Shown: piece after piece, positions 41,237 to 49,271 of the stretch
Numbering within the stretch: the first letter of the stretch is position 1
Layout of the letters: each line of letters starts with the position of its first letter
From: Streptomyces aculeolatus
GTDB taxonomy: Bacteria > Actinomycetota > Actinomycetes > Streptomycetales > Streptomycetaceae
DNA length: 64,000 nt
Direction of reading: 5' to 3'
NCBI RefSeq assembly: GCF_020400605.1
Contig: NZ_JAINRD010000026.1
Coordinates: 62,001-126,000 of the forward strand
The notes under the pieces: generated by a model
What the model saw: the letters and a program-made list of their open reading frames with translations, nothing else
Told to the model about the DNA's origin: nothing
Database searches by the model: none
Program-made: the position numbers and the translations under genes

Positions 41237-41803
41237 GTGAGCGAAGCCAGCGCCGAGGACAACCTCGGAGACGGACCGGCGGGCAGGCCGGCGGACAGGC
41301 CGGACGACGCGGCCGGGGACCGGCCGGACGACCGCCCCGGGGAGCTGCCCGCGAACACCTCCGGTTTCGAACGGGGCACGGACGGCCCCAAGGTGATCCT
41401 CGCGGGTGTCGACGGCTCGGAGACCTCCTGGCGCGCCGCCGCCTACGCCGCCGGCCTGGCCCGGCGGCAGGGCTCGCTGCTCGCGGTGGTGTACGTGCAG
41501 CCGACGCTCGCCGCCGCGGCGGCGCTCGGCGCCCCGGTGGCGGACGCCACGGCGGAGGTGGCGGAGGAGCTGGTCGCGGAGATCCGGCGGTCGGTGGAGC
41601 AGCTGCGCGGGATTTTCGACGTGCGCTGGGAGTTCCACACCCTGCACGGCGACGCGTACGGGGGCCTGGTGCAGGCGGCGCAGGAGCTGAAGGCGGACGC
41701 GGTGATCGTCGGGGCGTCGGAGCAGGCGGGGCACCGGTTCGTCGGCTCGGTGGCGGTACGGCTGGTCAAGGCGGGCCGCTGGCCGGTGACGGTGGTGCCG
41801 TAG
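41237..41803 (+). CDS. Universal stress protein (UspA family)
   Basis: 188-residue protein: a 48-residue hydrophilic, Asp/Arg/Pro-rich N-terminal tail followed by one Usp domain. KVILAGVDGSETSWRAAAYA forms strand 1 and helix 1. The ATP-binding glycine motif is seen as IVGASEQAGHRFVGSVAVRLV. Most Usp proteins in this group bind ATP and act in stress survival. The GTG at 41237 is in frame with the conserved domain, but a shorter start cannot be excluded because the tail is low in complexity. It is followed by the dodecin gene. Confidence 0.88.
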   Translation: MSEASAEDNLGDGPAGRPADRPDDAAGDRPDDRPGELPANTSGFERGTDGPKVILAGVDGSETSWRAAAYAAGLARRQGSLLAVVYVQPTLAAAAALGAPVADATAEVAEELVAEIRRSVEQLRGIFDVRWEFHTLHGDAYGGLVQAAQELKADAVIVGASEQAGHRFVGSVAVRLVKAGRWPVTVVP

Positions 41804-41876
41804 CGCCTCGGGGCAGGCACCGTGCCGCGGGCCCGCCCGTGTCGCGCCCCGGGCGGGTGTGCGGCACGGTGGGTTC

Positions 41877-42098
41877 ATGAGCGATCACACGTACCGCGTC
41901 ACCGAGATCGTCGGCTCCTCCTCCGTCGGCGTCGACGACGCCGTCCGCAACGGCGTCGCCCGCGCCGCACAGACGCTGCGGAACCTCGACTGGTTCGAGG
42001 TCACACAGGTGCGCGGGCAGCTGGAGGACGGCGCCGTCGCGCACTGGCAGGTGGGCCTGAAGGTGGGCTTCCGGCTGGAGGACGCCGGCGGGGCCTGA
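41877..42098 (+). CDS. Dodecin family flavin-binding protein
   Basis: 73-residue protein with the complete dodecin fold: YRVTEIVGSSSVGVDDAVRNGVARAAQT, then LDWFEVTQVRGQLEDGAVAHWQVGLKVGFRLE. The central Trp (DWFEV) and Gln (WQVGLK) are those that stack and hold flavins in archaeal and bacterial dodecins. Dodecamers store FMN/FAD or CoA. ATG at 41877 begins the conserved protein, with the upstream sequence giving only a weak ribosome-binding site. It is convergent with the DNA glycosylase gene. Confidence 0.93.
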   Translation: MSDHTYRVTEIVGSSSVGVDDAVRNGVARAAQTLRNLDWFEVTQVRGQLEDGAVAHWQVGLKVGFRLEDAGGA

Positions 42099-42116
42099 AA
42101 GCCGCCGCGGCCGCGG

Positions 42117-42986
42117 TCACTTCAGCAGCCGGGACATCCTCCGGTCCGCCAGCGGCTTGCCGCCGGTCTGGCAGGTGGGGCAGTACTGGAGTGCCGAGTC
42201 GGCGAACGAGACCTCGCGGATCGTGTCGCCGCAGACCGGGCACTTCTCCCCGGCCCGCCCGTGCACCCGCAGCCCGCTCTTCTTCTCCGCCTTCAACCGC
42301 CCGGCGGCCACCCCGCGGGAGCGTTCCACGGCCCCGCGCAGGGTGTCGCCCACGGCCGCGTAGAGCACGGCGGTCTCCTCGTCGGTGAGGTTGGCGGCGA
42401 GCTTGTACGGGGACAGCTTCGCGACGTGCAGGATCTCGTCCGAGTACGCGTTGCCGATGCCCGCGATCGTCGACTGGTCGCGCAGCACACCCTTGATCTG
42501 CCGCCGCTCCCTCGCCAGCAGCTCGCCGAACGCCTCCGCCGTGAACGCCGCGTCCAGCGGGTCGGGCCCCAGCCTCGCGACGCCGGGCACCTCCTGCGGA
42601 TCCCGTACGCAGTACACCGCGAGGCGCTTCTGCGTGCCCGCCTCGGTGAGGTCGAAGCCCGCGTCCTCCGGCTCGGCCAGCCGCACCCGCAGGGCCAGCG
42701 GCCCCTTGCCCGGGCGCGGCGGCGCCGCCGGCAGCTTGTCCTTCCACTGCAGCCAGCCGGCGCGGGCCAGGTGGATCACCAGGTGCAGCTCGTCGGCGAC
42801 CGTGAGGTCCAGGAACTTGCCGTGCCGCCCGACGGCGGTGACCTCGGCGCCCTCCAGCGCCGTGACCGGCGGGTCGTACGTCTTGAGCACGCTGATCGCG
42901 ACCGGCTGCACCCGGGCGATGTGCCGCCCCACCAGGTGCTCGGTCAGGAATCCGCTGAGCGCTTCGACTTCGGGAAGCTCGGGCAT
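42117..42986 (-). CDS. Fpg/Nei family DNA glycosylase
   Basis: 289-residue base-excision repair enzyme. MPELPEVE at the N-terminus supplies the catalytic Pro2 and Glu3, VGRHGKFLDL the conserved Lys, and the C-terminal zinc finger is CPVC-x16-CPTC. It cleaves oxidised bases and the abasic strand. The H2TH region (STIAGIGNAYSDEILHVAKLSP) is intact. The sequence resembles the actinobacterial Fpg/Nei group but does not by itself separate MutM from Nei activity. The start is ATG at 42986, 28 bases from the divergent AraC-type gene, so the promoters overlap. Confidence 0.93.
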   Translation of the reverse strand: MPELPEVEALSGFLTEHLVGRHIARVQPVAISVLKTYDPPVTALEGAEVTAVGRHGKFLDLTVADELHLVIHLARAGWLQWKDKLPAAPPRPGKGPLALRVRLAEPEDAGFDLTEAGTQKRLAVYCVRDPQEVPGVARLGPDPLDAAFTAEAFGELLARERRQIKGVLRDQSTIAGIGNAYSDEILHVAKLSPYKLAANLTDEETAVLYAAVGDTLRGAVERSRGVAAGRLKAEKKSGLRVHGRAGEKCPVCGDTIREVSFADSALQYCPTCQTGGKPLADRRMSRLLK

Positions 42987-43014
42987 GTCCTCCAGTCTGC
43001 GGCATCCTGGAGCG

Positions 43015-43695
43015 ATGTACGAGGAGAGGCCCGCGCTGCTCGGGGGTGCCGTCGTCTGGCGCCGCCGGGACGTCCGCCCGGGCCCGTACCGGGTGCTGCC
43101 GGACGGCGGCACGGACGTGATCCTCACGCCCCGCGGGCTCCTCGTCGCCGGCCCCGACACCCGGGCGCACGTCGGCACCGGGGAGGGGGGCGACACGTTC
43201 ACCGGGCTGCGCTTCGCCCCCGGGCAGGGCCCGGCGGTGCTGGGCGCGCCGGCGCACGAGCTGCGCAACCTGCGGGTGCCGCTGGCGGACCTGTGGGGCG
43301 AGCGGCGGGCCCGGCTGGCGGCGGAGCGGGTGGCGGCGGCGGCCGATCCGGGCGCGGCGCTGGAGGCGCTGGCGCGGGCCCGGCTGGCGGACGCCGAGCC
43401 GCCGGAGCCGTACGTGCCGGCGGTCGTCGCGGCGCTGGCCGCGGGGCGGCCGGTGGCGGAGGTCGCGGGGGCGGTGGGGCTCGGCGAGCGGCAGCTGCAC
43501 CGGCGCAGCCTGGCGGTGTTCGGGTACGGACCGAAGACGCTGGCCCGGGTGCTGCGGATGAACCGCGCGCTGGCGCTGGCCCGGGCGGGCACGCCGCCGG
43601 CCGTGGTGGCGGCGCTGGCGGGGTACGCGGACCAGGCGCACCTGGCGCGCGAGATGCGGGCGCTGGCCGGGGTGCCGCTGACGGCGCTGCTGTAG
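43015..43695 (+). CDS. AraC-family transcriptional regulator
   Basis: 226-residue regulator. The N-terminal half is a DUF6597-type sensor domain (MYEERPALLGGAVVWRRRD...). The C-terminal AraC HTH is visible as VAEVAGAVGLGERQLHRRSLAVFGYGPKTLARVLRMNRALALARAG and AALAGYADQAHLAREMRALAGVPLTALL. ATG at 43015 follows CTGGAGC with correct spacing. It is divergent from the DNA glycosylase gene across 28 bases and may regulate it, by analogy with Ada/AlkA-type arrangements; this is inference. Confidence 0.88.
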   Translation: MYEERPALLGGAVVWRRRDVRPGPYRVLPDGGTDVILTPRGLLVAGPDTRAHVGTGEGGDTFTGLRFAPGQGPAVLGAPAHELRNLRVPLADLWGERRARLAAERVAAAADPGAALEALARARLADAEPPEPYVPAVVAALAAGRPVAEVAGAVGLGERQLHRRSLAVFGYGPKTLARVLRMNRALALARAGTPPAVVAALAGYADQAHLAREMRALAGVPLTALL

Positions 43696-43758
43696 CGGCA
43701 GCCCGGCCACGGCACCCGTACCCGGCCCCGGAGACGGACCCGCGGCGGGCCCCGGCCG

Positions 43759-44151
43759 TCAGCCGAGCGGGGCGAAGAGGTCCACGCCGTTGCCGTCCGG
43801 GTCGTGCACCTGGGCGTAGCGCTGGCCCCACTCCGCGTCCCAGGGGGCCATGGCGCCCTTGTACCCCGCCTCGGTGAGCATCGCGTACGTCGCGTCCACG
43901 TCGGCGGGGCCCTCGCAGCGGAAGGCGAGGCCGATGCGCCCCTCCCCGGTCGGCGGCTCGAAGTCGGGCGCGAAGGACTTGATGGCCTCCTCCGCGTCCC
44001 ACATCAGCCGCAGCCCGCCGGGCAGCGGCGCCTCGACGTGCGGCTGCCCGTCGGCGTCGGCGGGGATGTCGAGGCCGAGCAGGCGGTAGAAGGCGAGGGT
44101 GGCGGCCATGTCGGCGGTCACCATTCCGATGGCGTCGAATCGTGCGGTCAT
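43759..44151 (-). CDS. VOC family protein (glyoxalase/bleomycin-resistance fold)
   Basis: 130-residue single VOC domain. The two beta-alpha-beta-beta-beta units are seen: FDAIGMVTADMAATLAFYRLLGL, then RIGLAFRCEGPADVDATYAMLTEAGYKGAMAP and YAQVHDPDGNGVDLFAPLG. The terminal DPDGNGVDLF motif is diagnostic. Metal ligands typical of dioxygenases are partly replaced, so a binding or resistance role is as likely as catalysis. It reads toward the divergent oxidoreductase neighbourhood but has no evident partner. Confidence 0.9.
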   Translation of the reverse strand: MTARFDAIGMVTADMAATLAFYRLLGLDIPADADGQPHVEAPLPGGLRLMWDAEEAIKSFAPDFEPPTGEGRIGLAFRCEGPADVDATYAMLTEAGYKGAMAPWDAEWGQRYAQVHDPDGNGVDLFAPLG

Positions 44152-44205
44152 ACCCCCGACCCTAGGAACCCGCGGGCGGCGCGTCTTGAACGAATCGGAC
44201 GCGCC

Positions 44206-45171
44206 TCACCCGGCCGGCGCAGCAGCGGCCGCGGCCGTCGCCGGGAACGGGTTCGGCAGCCCGTAGTCCTCGCTCAGCAGGTCCTGGTCGGCGGCGGCGC
44301 CCGCGACCGTGCCCGCGGCGGCCGCCGCGACGACCGCGGCCACCGGCATCGGGACGGTCGCGCGGTGCGCCATGTCCCCGGCCGCGTACACCCCGGGGAC
44401 GCTGGTACGCCCGAACTCGTCGACCTCCACGAGGCCGTCCGGCAGCAGCGCGCAGCCCAGCTTCTCCGGCAGCCCGGAGCGCTCGCGCAGCACGCCGCCC
44501 GCGAACAGCGCGTCCCGCGGCAGCGGCTCGCCCCCCTCGAAGCAGATCCGCTCCAGCCGCGTCCCGGCGCCCTCCAGCCGGGCGACGGGCTCGCAGCGCA
44601 CCGCGACGCCGTGCGCGGCGAGCACATCGCGCTGCCCGTCGGGCAGCGGCGCGGCGCCGGTGGCCAGGGCCACGTCCGGGGTGAAGTTGAGGAGGTGCAG
44701 GGCGAGGCGTACGTGCCCGGGCCCGGCGCCGAGGACGGCGACGCGGCGGCCGGAGACCTCGAAGCCGTGGCAGTACGGGCAGTGCAGCACCGACCTGCCC
44801 CACAGCGGGGCGAGCCCGGGGACGTCGGGCAGCTCGTCGACGACGCCGGTGGCCAGCAGCAGCCGGCGCCCGTCTGTGGCCGCGCCGCCGGCCTGCGTCA
44901 CCCGGTACGCCCCCTCGGCCGTGCGCCGCACGTCGGCCACCGCGGCGTACCGGACCTCGACCTCGGGGTACGCGGCGAGGTCGGCGCGGGCGACGCGGCG
45001 CAGCTCGGCGGGCGTGGTGCCGTCCCGGGTGAGGAAGTTGTGCACGGCGGCGGCGGGTGCGTTGCGGCCCTCGCCGGCGTCGAGCACGAGGGTGCGGCGC
45101 CGCGAGCGGCCCAGGGTGAGGGCGGCGGCAAGCCCGGCGGCCCCGCCGCCCACGATGATCACGTCGTACAT
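44206..45171 (-). CDS. NAD(P)/FAD-dependent oxidoreductase, thioredoxin reductase-like
   Basis: 321-residue flavoprotein. The FAD Rossmann motif is VIIVGGGAAGLAAALTLGRSRR, the redox-type pair is HCPYCHGFEV (around residue 131, a CxxC), the NAD(P)-binding site is VAVLGAGPGHVRLAL, and the C-terminal FAD motif GVYAAGDMAH. In true thioredoxin reductases the active pair is CATC; CPYC is common in Streptomyces paralogues of uncertain partner. GGGAGGA precedes the ATG at 45171. It is divergent from a MerR regulator that probably controls it. Confidence 0.9.
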   Translation of the reverse strand: MYDVIIVGGGAAGLAAALTLGRSRRRTLVLDAGEGRNAPAAAVHNFLTRDGTTPAELRRVARADLAAYPEVEVRYAAVADVRRTAEGAYRVTQAGGAATDGRRLLLATGVVDELPDVPGLAPLWGRSVLHCPYCHGFEVSGRRVAVLGAGPGHVRLALHLLNFTPDVALATGAAPLPDGQRDVLAAHGVAVRCEPVARLEGAGTRLERICFEGGEPLPRDALFAGGVLRERSGLPEKLGCALLPDGLVEVDEFGRTSVPGVYAAGDMAHRATVPMPVAAVVAAAAAGTVAGAAADQDLLSEDYGLPNPFPATAAAAAAPAG

Positions 45172-45183
45172 GGATGTCCTCCC

Positions 45184-45214
45184 TTGACTCCGCGACCACT
45201 CTGCAAGTTAATGT
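45184..45214 (+). promoter_or_regulatory. MerR-style promoter with 19-base spacer
   Basis: TTGACT at 45184-45189 and TAATGT at 45209-45214 are separated by exactly 19 bases. MerR-family regulators activate promoters with this overlong spacer by DNA distortion. The site lies just before the MerR gene and 13 bases from the divergent oxidoreductase start, so both could be controlled. Confidence 0.45.
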
Positions 45215-45236
45215 CAACATGAAGTCAAGCGAGTCC

Positions 45237-45716
45237 ATGTCGATCGGCGAGCTGGCCGGGCGCTTCGGCCTCGCCGCCCACGTGCTGCGGCACTGGGAGG
45301 CCATGGGCCTGCTCAGCCCTGCCGAGCGCGTCAACGGCCGCCGCCGCTACACCTCCGACCATGTCTCCCGGGTCGCCATGATCATCGGCGGCAAGCGCGG
45401 CGGGCTCAGCCTGGAGCAGCTGCGCGAGCTGTTCGCCGCGCAGGGCCCCGGCGACCGGCACACGCTGCTGGAGCGGCACCGGGCGGAGCTGCACGAGCGG
45501 ATGCGGGAGATCGAGCGGTCGGCGGCGATGATCGACCACGCGCTGGAGTGCGAGGCGCACGACTTCACCCGCTGCCCCCACTTCCAGACCCTCGTGCGCC
45601 GGCTCGCGGACGGCGGGACCCTGTCCCCCGGCCCCGCCGGCGCCGGCCCGTCCGCCGGTGCGGGGGCGCAGGACCCGCACGTCCGGGGCGGCCCGTACGG
45701 AACAGTTATCCGATAG
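45237..45716 (+). CDS. MerR-family transcriptional regulator
   Basis: 159-residue regulator. The N-terminal winged HTH reads SIGELAGRFGLAAHVLRHWEAMGLLSPAERVNGRRRYTSDHVSRV, followed by a coiled-coil dimerisation helix. The C-terminal region DHALECEAHDFTRCPHF contains two Cys that could bind a metal or sense redox. The last 35 residues are Pro/Gly/Ala-rich. ATG at 45237 matches the usual start of the family; an ATG at 45219 is six codons upstream and is very close to the predicted transcript start. It is divergent from the FAD oxidoreductase. Confidence 0.85.
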   Translation: MSIGELAGRFGLAAHVLRHWEAMGLLSPAERVNGRRRYTSDHVSRVAMIIGGKRGGLSLEQLRELFAAQGPGDRHTLLERHRAELHERMREIERSAAMIDHALECEAHDFTRCPHFQTLVRRLADGGTLSPGPAGAGPSAGAGAQDPHVRGGPYGTVIR

Positions 45717-45730
45717 CGTGCCCGTCCCGG

Positions 45731-45810
45731 CACCACCACGCACCGCCACCGCACCACCGCCGCACCGCACCACCGCCGCACCGCCCCGCACCGCCACCGC
45801 ACCGCCCGCC
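45731..45810. repeat. CACCGC-rich low-complexity tract
   Basis: About 80 bases made of irregular CACC/GCACC units separate the MerR gene from pntAA. Units vary (CACCACC, GCACCGCC), so it is not a CRISPR array or an exact minisatellite. It could be slippage-prone. Confidence 0.6.
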
Positions 45811-45887
45811 GCCCGAGGTGTCCCCACCGAGGACCACGGGCAGCACCCTGAGGTCGCCCGCAATTCGCCCAAGAGGGAGCGAGAAGC

Positions 45888-47045
45888 ATGGGAGCCCAAC
45901 CCGTCACCGCGGGGGTCCTGAGGGAGCGCGCGCCGGACGAGCGCCGCGTCGCCCTCACCCCCGAAGTCGTCACCCGTGTGCGCCGGACGGGTGTCGACGT
46001 CCTCGTCGAGACCGGCGCGGGCGCGAGCGCCTGGTTCACCGACGCCGACTACGCGGCCGCGGAGGCCGAGGTCATCGGCGCGGACGAGCTGATCCGCCGC
46101 GCCGACGTCGTGCTCTGCGTCGCACCGCCCGACCGCGAGACCGCCGCCGCGCTGCGCTCCGGCCAGACGCTCGTCGGCATGCTCGACCCGCTCCGCCAGG
46201 CCCCCCTCATCCGCGAGCTGGCCGCCCGGGGGGTGACAGTCGTCAGCCTCGACCTGCTGCCCCGCACGCTCAGCCGGGCCCAGACGATGGACGCCCTGAC
46301 CTCCCAGGCCAACGTCGCGGGATACAAGGCGGTGCTGCTCGCCGCCGACAACTACGACCGGTACTTTCCGATGCTGACGACGGCGGCGGGCACCTCGAAG
46401 CCCGCCGCCGTCCTCGTGCTCGGCGCGGGCGTCGCCGGGCTGCAGGCCATCGCCACCGCCCGCCGGCTCGGCGCGATCGTCACCGCGTACGACGTCCGGC
46501 CGGCGGCGCAGGGCGAGATCGAGTCGCTGGGCGCGAAGTTCCTGGAGCTGGAAGGCGTGGCCTCCGCGGCCGGCGAGGGCGGCTACGCGCGCGTGCTCAC
46601 CGACGAGGAGCAGCAGGCGCAGCTCGACGCGCTGACGGCGGCGGTGCCCCGCTTCGACGTGGTGATCACCACCGCCCGGGTGCCGGGCCGCAAGCCGCCG
46701 CTGATGGTCACCGCCGCCGCGCTGGAGCAGATGCGCCCCGGCTCGGTGGTGGTGGACATGGCCGCCAGCGAGCTCGGCGGCAACGTGGAGCTGTCCGAGC
46801 CGGACAAGACCGCGGTGCTCGAAGGCGGCGTGACCCTGATCGGCGCCGGGAACCTGCCGTCGGTGATGGCGACGGCCGCCTCCACCGCGTACGCACGCAA
46901 CATCAGCGCGCTGCTGGCGCACCTGGTGGCCGACGAGGCGGTGCACATCGACCTCGACGACGACATCCAGGCCGGTGTGGTCGTCGCGCACGGCGGCGAG
47001 GTCGTCAGCGCCGCGGTCGCCCCGCAGAACGGAGAGAACCGGTGA
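45888..47045 (+). CDS. pntAA: NAD(P) transhydrogenase subunit alpha part 1
   Basis: 385-residue cytoplasmic NAD(H)-binding subunit (domain I) of proton-translocating transhydrogenase, which drives NADPH formation from NADH with the proton gradient. Landmarks are PDERRVALTPEVV, DLLPRTLSRAQTMDALTSQANVAGYKAV and the NAD-binding VLVLGAGVAGLQAIATARRLGA, then ITTARVPGRKPPLMV. GAGGGAGCGAG lies upstream of the ATG at 45888. Its stop overlaps the GTG of the next subunit. The split into two alpha genes is typical of actinobacteria and Rhodospirillum-type enzymes. Confidence 0.95.
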   Translation: MGAQPVTAGVLRERAPDERRVALTPEVVTRVRRTGVDVLVETGAGASAWFTDADYAAAEAEVIGADELIRRADVVLCVAPPDRETAAALRSGQTLVGMLDPLRQAPLIRELAARGVTVVSLDLLPRTLSRAQTMDALTSQANVAGYKAVLLAADNYDRYFPMLTTAAGTSKPAAVLVLGAGVAGLQAIATARRLGAIVTAYDVRPAAQGEIESLGAKFLELEGVASAAGEGGYARVLTDEEQQAQLDALTAAVPRFDVVITTARVPGRKPPLMVTAAALEQMRPGSVVVDMAASELGGNVELSEPDKTAVLEGGVTLIGAGNLPSVMATAASTAYARNISALLAHLVADEAVHIDLDDDIQAGVVVAHGGEVVSAAVAPQNGENR

Positions 47046-47359
47046 ACCTCGATCTGCTCACCGCCGTCACGATCTTCGTGCTCAGCGTGCTGGTCGGCTT
47101 CGAAGTGATCAGCAAGGTGCCGGCGACGCTGCACACGCCGCTGATGTCCGGCGCCAACTCCATCCACGGGATCGTGCTGATCGGCGCGATGCTGGTGACG
47201 TCGCTGGCCGACGAGCCGCTGGAGTACGCGCTGGCGTTCGTGGCCGTCGCCTTCGGCGCGATGAACGTCGTCGGCGGGTACGTCGTCACGGACCGGATGC
47301 TGCACATGTTCCGCGCCCGGCCGGTGCCGGGCGGCGCCCGGGGAGGTGCGGCGAAGTGA
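47042..47359 (+). CDS. pntAB: NAD(P) transhydrogenase subunit alpha part 2 (membrane)
   Basis: 105-residue membrane subunit with three to four helices (LLTAVTIFVLSVLVGFEVIS, TPLMSGANSIHGIVLIGAML, LAFVAVAFGAMNVVGGYVVTDRML). The conserved SGANSIHG and GGYVVTDRM are typical. It starts at GTG 47042 overlapping the stop of pntAA (GTGA), and its own stop overlaps the GTG of pntB. The C-terminal Arg/Gly-rich tail is short. Confidence 0.93.
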   Translation: MNLDLLTAVTIFVLSVLVGFEVISKVPATLHTPLMSGANSIHGIVLIGAMLVTSLADEPLEYALAFVAVAFGAMNVVGGYVVTDRMLHMFRARPVPGGARGGAAK

Positions 47360-48768
47360 GCGACCTGGAGACCGCCGTACGGTACGTCCTGCTGGCCGCC
47401 GCCGCGTGCTTCGTCCTGGGCCTGCGGCTGATGAACTCCCCCGCCACGGCCCGCCGCGGCAACACCCTGTCGGCCGCCGCCATGGCCGTGGCGGTCGCGG
47501 CCACCGCGGTGCTGCTGGCCGAGCGCGGCGACATCACCGCGACCGGCTGGCTGGTGCTGCTGTCCGCGACCGTCGTCGGCTCCGGCGCGGGGCTCTATCT
47601 GGCCCGTACCGTCGAGATGACGGCGATGCCGCAGCTGGTGAGCCTGTTCAACGCGGTCGGCGGCGGCGCGGCCGCGCTGCTGGCCATCGTCGAGGTGCTC
47701 CAGCACGCGCACCCGGAGGACCTCGGCGCGCGCACCACCGTGCCCGGCGGCATCGACATCCTCGTCGGCGCCATCACCTTCTCCGGCTCGCTGATCGCCG
47801 CCGGGAAGCTGCAGGGCCTGATCCCGGGCAAGCCGATCGTCCTGCCGGGCACCCGGGCGCTGAACGGCGCGCTCGCCGTGGTCTTCGCCGGCTCCGGCGT
47901 CTGGCTCGTGGTGGACCCGGGCAGCATCGCGGCGCTGACGCTGCTGACCCTCGCGGGGCTGGCCTTCGGCGTCACCATGGTGCTGCCGATCGGCGGTGCG
48001 GACATGCCCGTCGTCATCTCGCTGCTCAACGCCTTCACCGGCACGGCGGTCGGCATGGCCGGCTTCGTGCTGAACGAGCCGGCGCTGATCATCGCGGGCG
48101 CGCTCGTCGGCGCGTCGGGCACGATCCTGACCAAGCTGATGGCAGACGCCATGAACCGCTCGATTCCGGCCATTATCGTCGGCGGCTTCGGCACCGGCGA
48201 CGACGGTGCCGCCCAGGACACGGACGGGGACGTGCAGGTGCGCCCGGTCTCCGTGGACGACGTGGCGATCCAGCTCGCGTACGCGGGCAAGGTCGTCATC
48301 GTGCCGGGGTACGGGCTGGCGGCCGCGCAGGCGCAGCACGAGCTGGGCGACCTGGCGGACCTGCTGGAGGAGCACGGGGTGGAGGTCACGTACGCGATCC
48401 ACCCGGTGGCGGGCCGGATGCCGGGGCACATGAACGTGCTGCTGGCCGAGGCGAACGTGCCGTATCCGCAGCTCAAGGAGATGGAGGAGGCGAACCCCGA
48501 GTTCCCGCAGGCGGACGTGGCGCTGGTGATCGGCGCCAACGACGTCACGAACCCGGCCGCGCGGCGGCCGGGCAACGCGATCTCCGGCATGCCGATCCTG
48601 GACGTGGACCGGGCCAAGAGCGTGGTGGTGATCAAGCGGTCGATGGGCCACGGGTACGCGGGCATCGACAACGAGCTGTACACCGCGGAGAACACCGGGA
48701 TGTTCTTCACCGACGCGAAGAAGGGCCTCGCCGATCTGAAGACGGCGGTCCGGACGTTCGTCGGCTAG
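47356..48768 (+). CDS. pntB: NAD(P) transhydrogenase subunit beta
   Basis: 470-residue subunit combining nine or so membrane helices (about residues 5-260) with the cytoplasmic NADP(H)-binding domain III. The domain III Rossmann-like motif is VVIVPGYGLAAAQAQHEL, followed by YAIHPVAGRMPGHMNVLLAEANVPY, ANDVTNPAAR and KRSMGHGYAGIDNELY, all diagnostic. The GTG at 47356 overlaps pntAB's stop, so the three subunits are translationally coupled. It is convergent with the small peptide gene at 48800. Confidence 0.95.
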   Translation: MSDLETAVRYVLLAAAACFVLGLRLMNSPATARRGNTLSAAAMAVAVAATAVLLAERGDITATGWLVLLSATVVGSGAGLYLARTVEMTAMPQLVSLFNAVGGGAAALLAIVEVLQHAHPEDLGARTTVPGGIDILVGAITFSGSLIAAGKLQGLIPGKPIVLPGTRALNGALAVVFAGSGVWLVVDPGSIAALTLLTLAGLAFGVTMVLPIGGADMPVVISLLNAFTGTAVGMAGFVLNEPALIIAGALVGASGTILTKLMADAMNRSIPAIIVGGFGTGDDGAAQDTDGDVQVRPVSVDDVAIQLAYAGKVVIVPGYGLAAAQAQHELGDLADLLEEHGVEVTYAIHPVAGRMPGHMNVLLAEANVPYPQLKEMEEANPEFPQADVALVIGANDVTNPAARRPGNAISGMPILDVDRAKSVVVIKRSMGHGYAGIDNELYTAENTGMFFTDAKKGLADLKTAVRTFVG

Positions 48769-48799
48769 TCCCGGAGGTGCGGGGCCAGGCCCGGCCGGA

Positions 48800-48988
48800 T
48801 CAGTCGATGCCGCGCAGGATGTGCAGCTCGGCGGTGTCGGCCGGGTCGTCCTCGTACCCCGCGAGCCGGATGGGGGCCGAGCGCGCCCACACGTCCAGGC
48901 TGGTCAGCGACTCCTCGCCCGCTCCCGTGCGCGGCTGCGTCCGTGGGGCGGGCTGGGTGCCCTGTTCCGGTGCGGCTTCGGTGGTCAA
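48800..48988 (-). CDS. Candidate 62-residue peptide of unknown function
   Basis: The frame starts with TTG at 48988, preceded at good distance by a strong GGAGGAG, and ends at 48800. The product has a Thr/Gln/Pro-rich N-terminal half and a distinct C-terminal half around SLDVWARSAPIRLAGYEDDP, ending HILRGID. There are no Cys and no membrane segment. The two-part layout recalls ribosomal peptide precursors, but no modifying enzyme, protease or exporter gene is adjacent, so that is only a possibility. I do not recognise the family. A much longer frame (to 49513) has no supporting signal. It is convergent with pntB. Confidence 0.55.
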   Translation of the reverse strand: MTTEAAPEQGTQPAPRTQPRTGAGEESLTSLDVWARSAPIRLAGYEDDPADTAELHILRGID

Positions 48989-49213
48989 GGTGCTCTCCTC
49001 CGGGTCATGTGAACTGGTCAGCCCTGCCTGGGCGGCGGGTGTCGGCGGCGGATACCCCGGGCTGTTCGGGTGTGCAGTTCGGACGCGGTGGCGCCGGTCT
49101 GGTCTCGCGGACGGTCCGAGGGTTTCGGCCCTTCCCCGTGACCGGGGGTGTCCGTTTCCCCAGAGTAACGACTGGAGGCCGGGGACGCCCGGCGTTATCC
49201 GGTCGCACGGATC

Positions 49214-49252
49214 GATTCTAGAATCAGCACAAATAATCAAATAAGAGTTATT
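49214..49252. promoter_or_regulatory. AT-rich dyads upstream of the DUF3048 lipoprotein gene
   Basis: GATTCTAGAATC (49214-49225) is a perfect 12-bp palindrome, followed by AATAA...TTATT (49232-49252). The stretch 49214-49253 is unusually AT-rich for this genome and ends 19 bases before the ATG at 49272, so it probably holds the promoter and an operator. The rest of 48989-49213 shows nothing clear. Confidence 0.4.
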
Positions 49253-49271
49253 ACCCTGACGAAGGGACACC

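Noticed and set aside
45731..45810. Possible CRISPR or minisatellite in the CACCGC-rich stretch
   Set aside because: Units are irregular in length, there are no spacers, and no cas genes are nearby.
46049..48710. Long minus-strand frames opposite the pnt genes
   Set aside because: The plus strand encodes three subunits with diagnostic transhydrogenase motifs and coupled starts; the minus frames are shadows.
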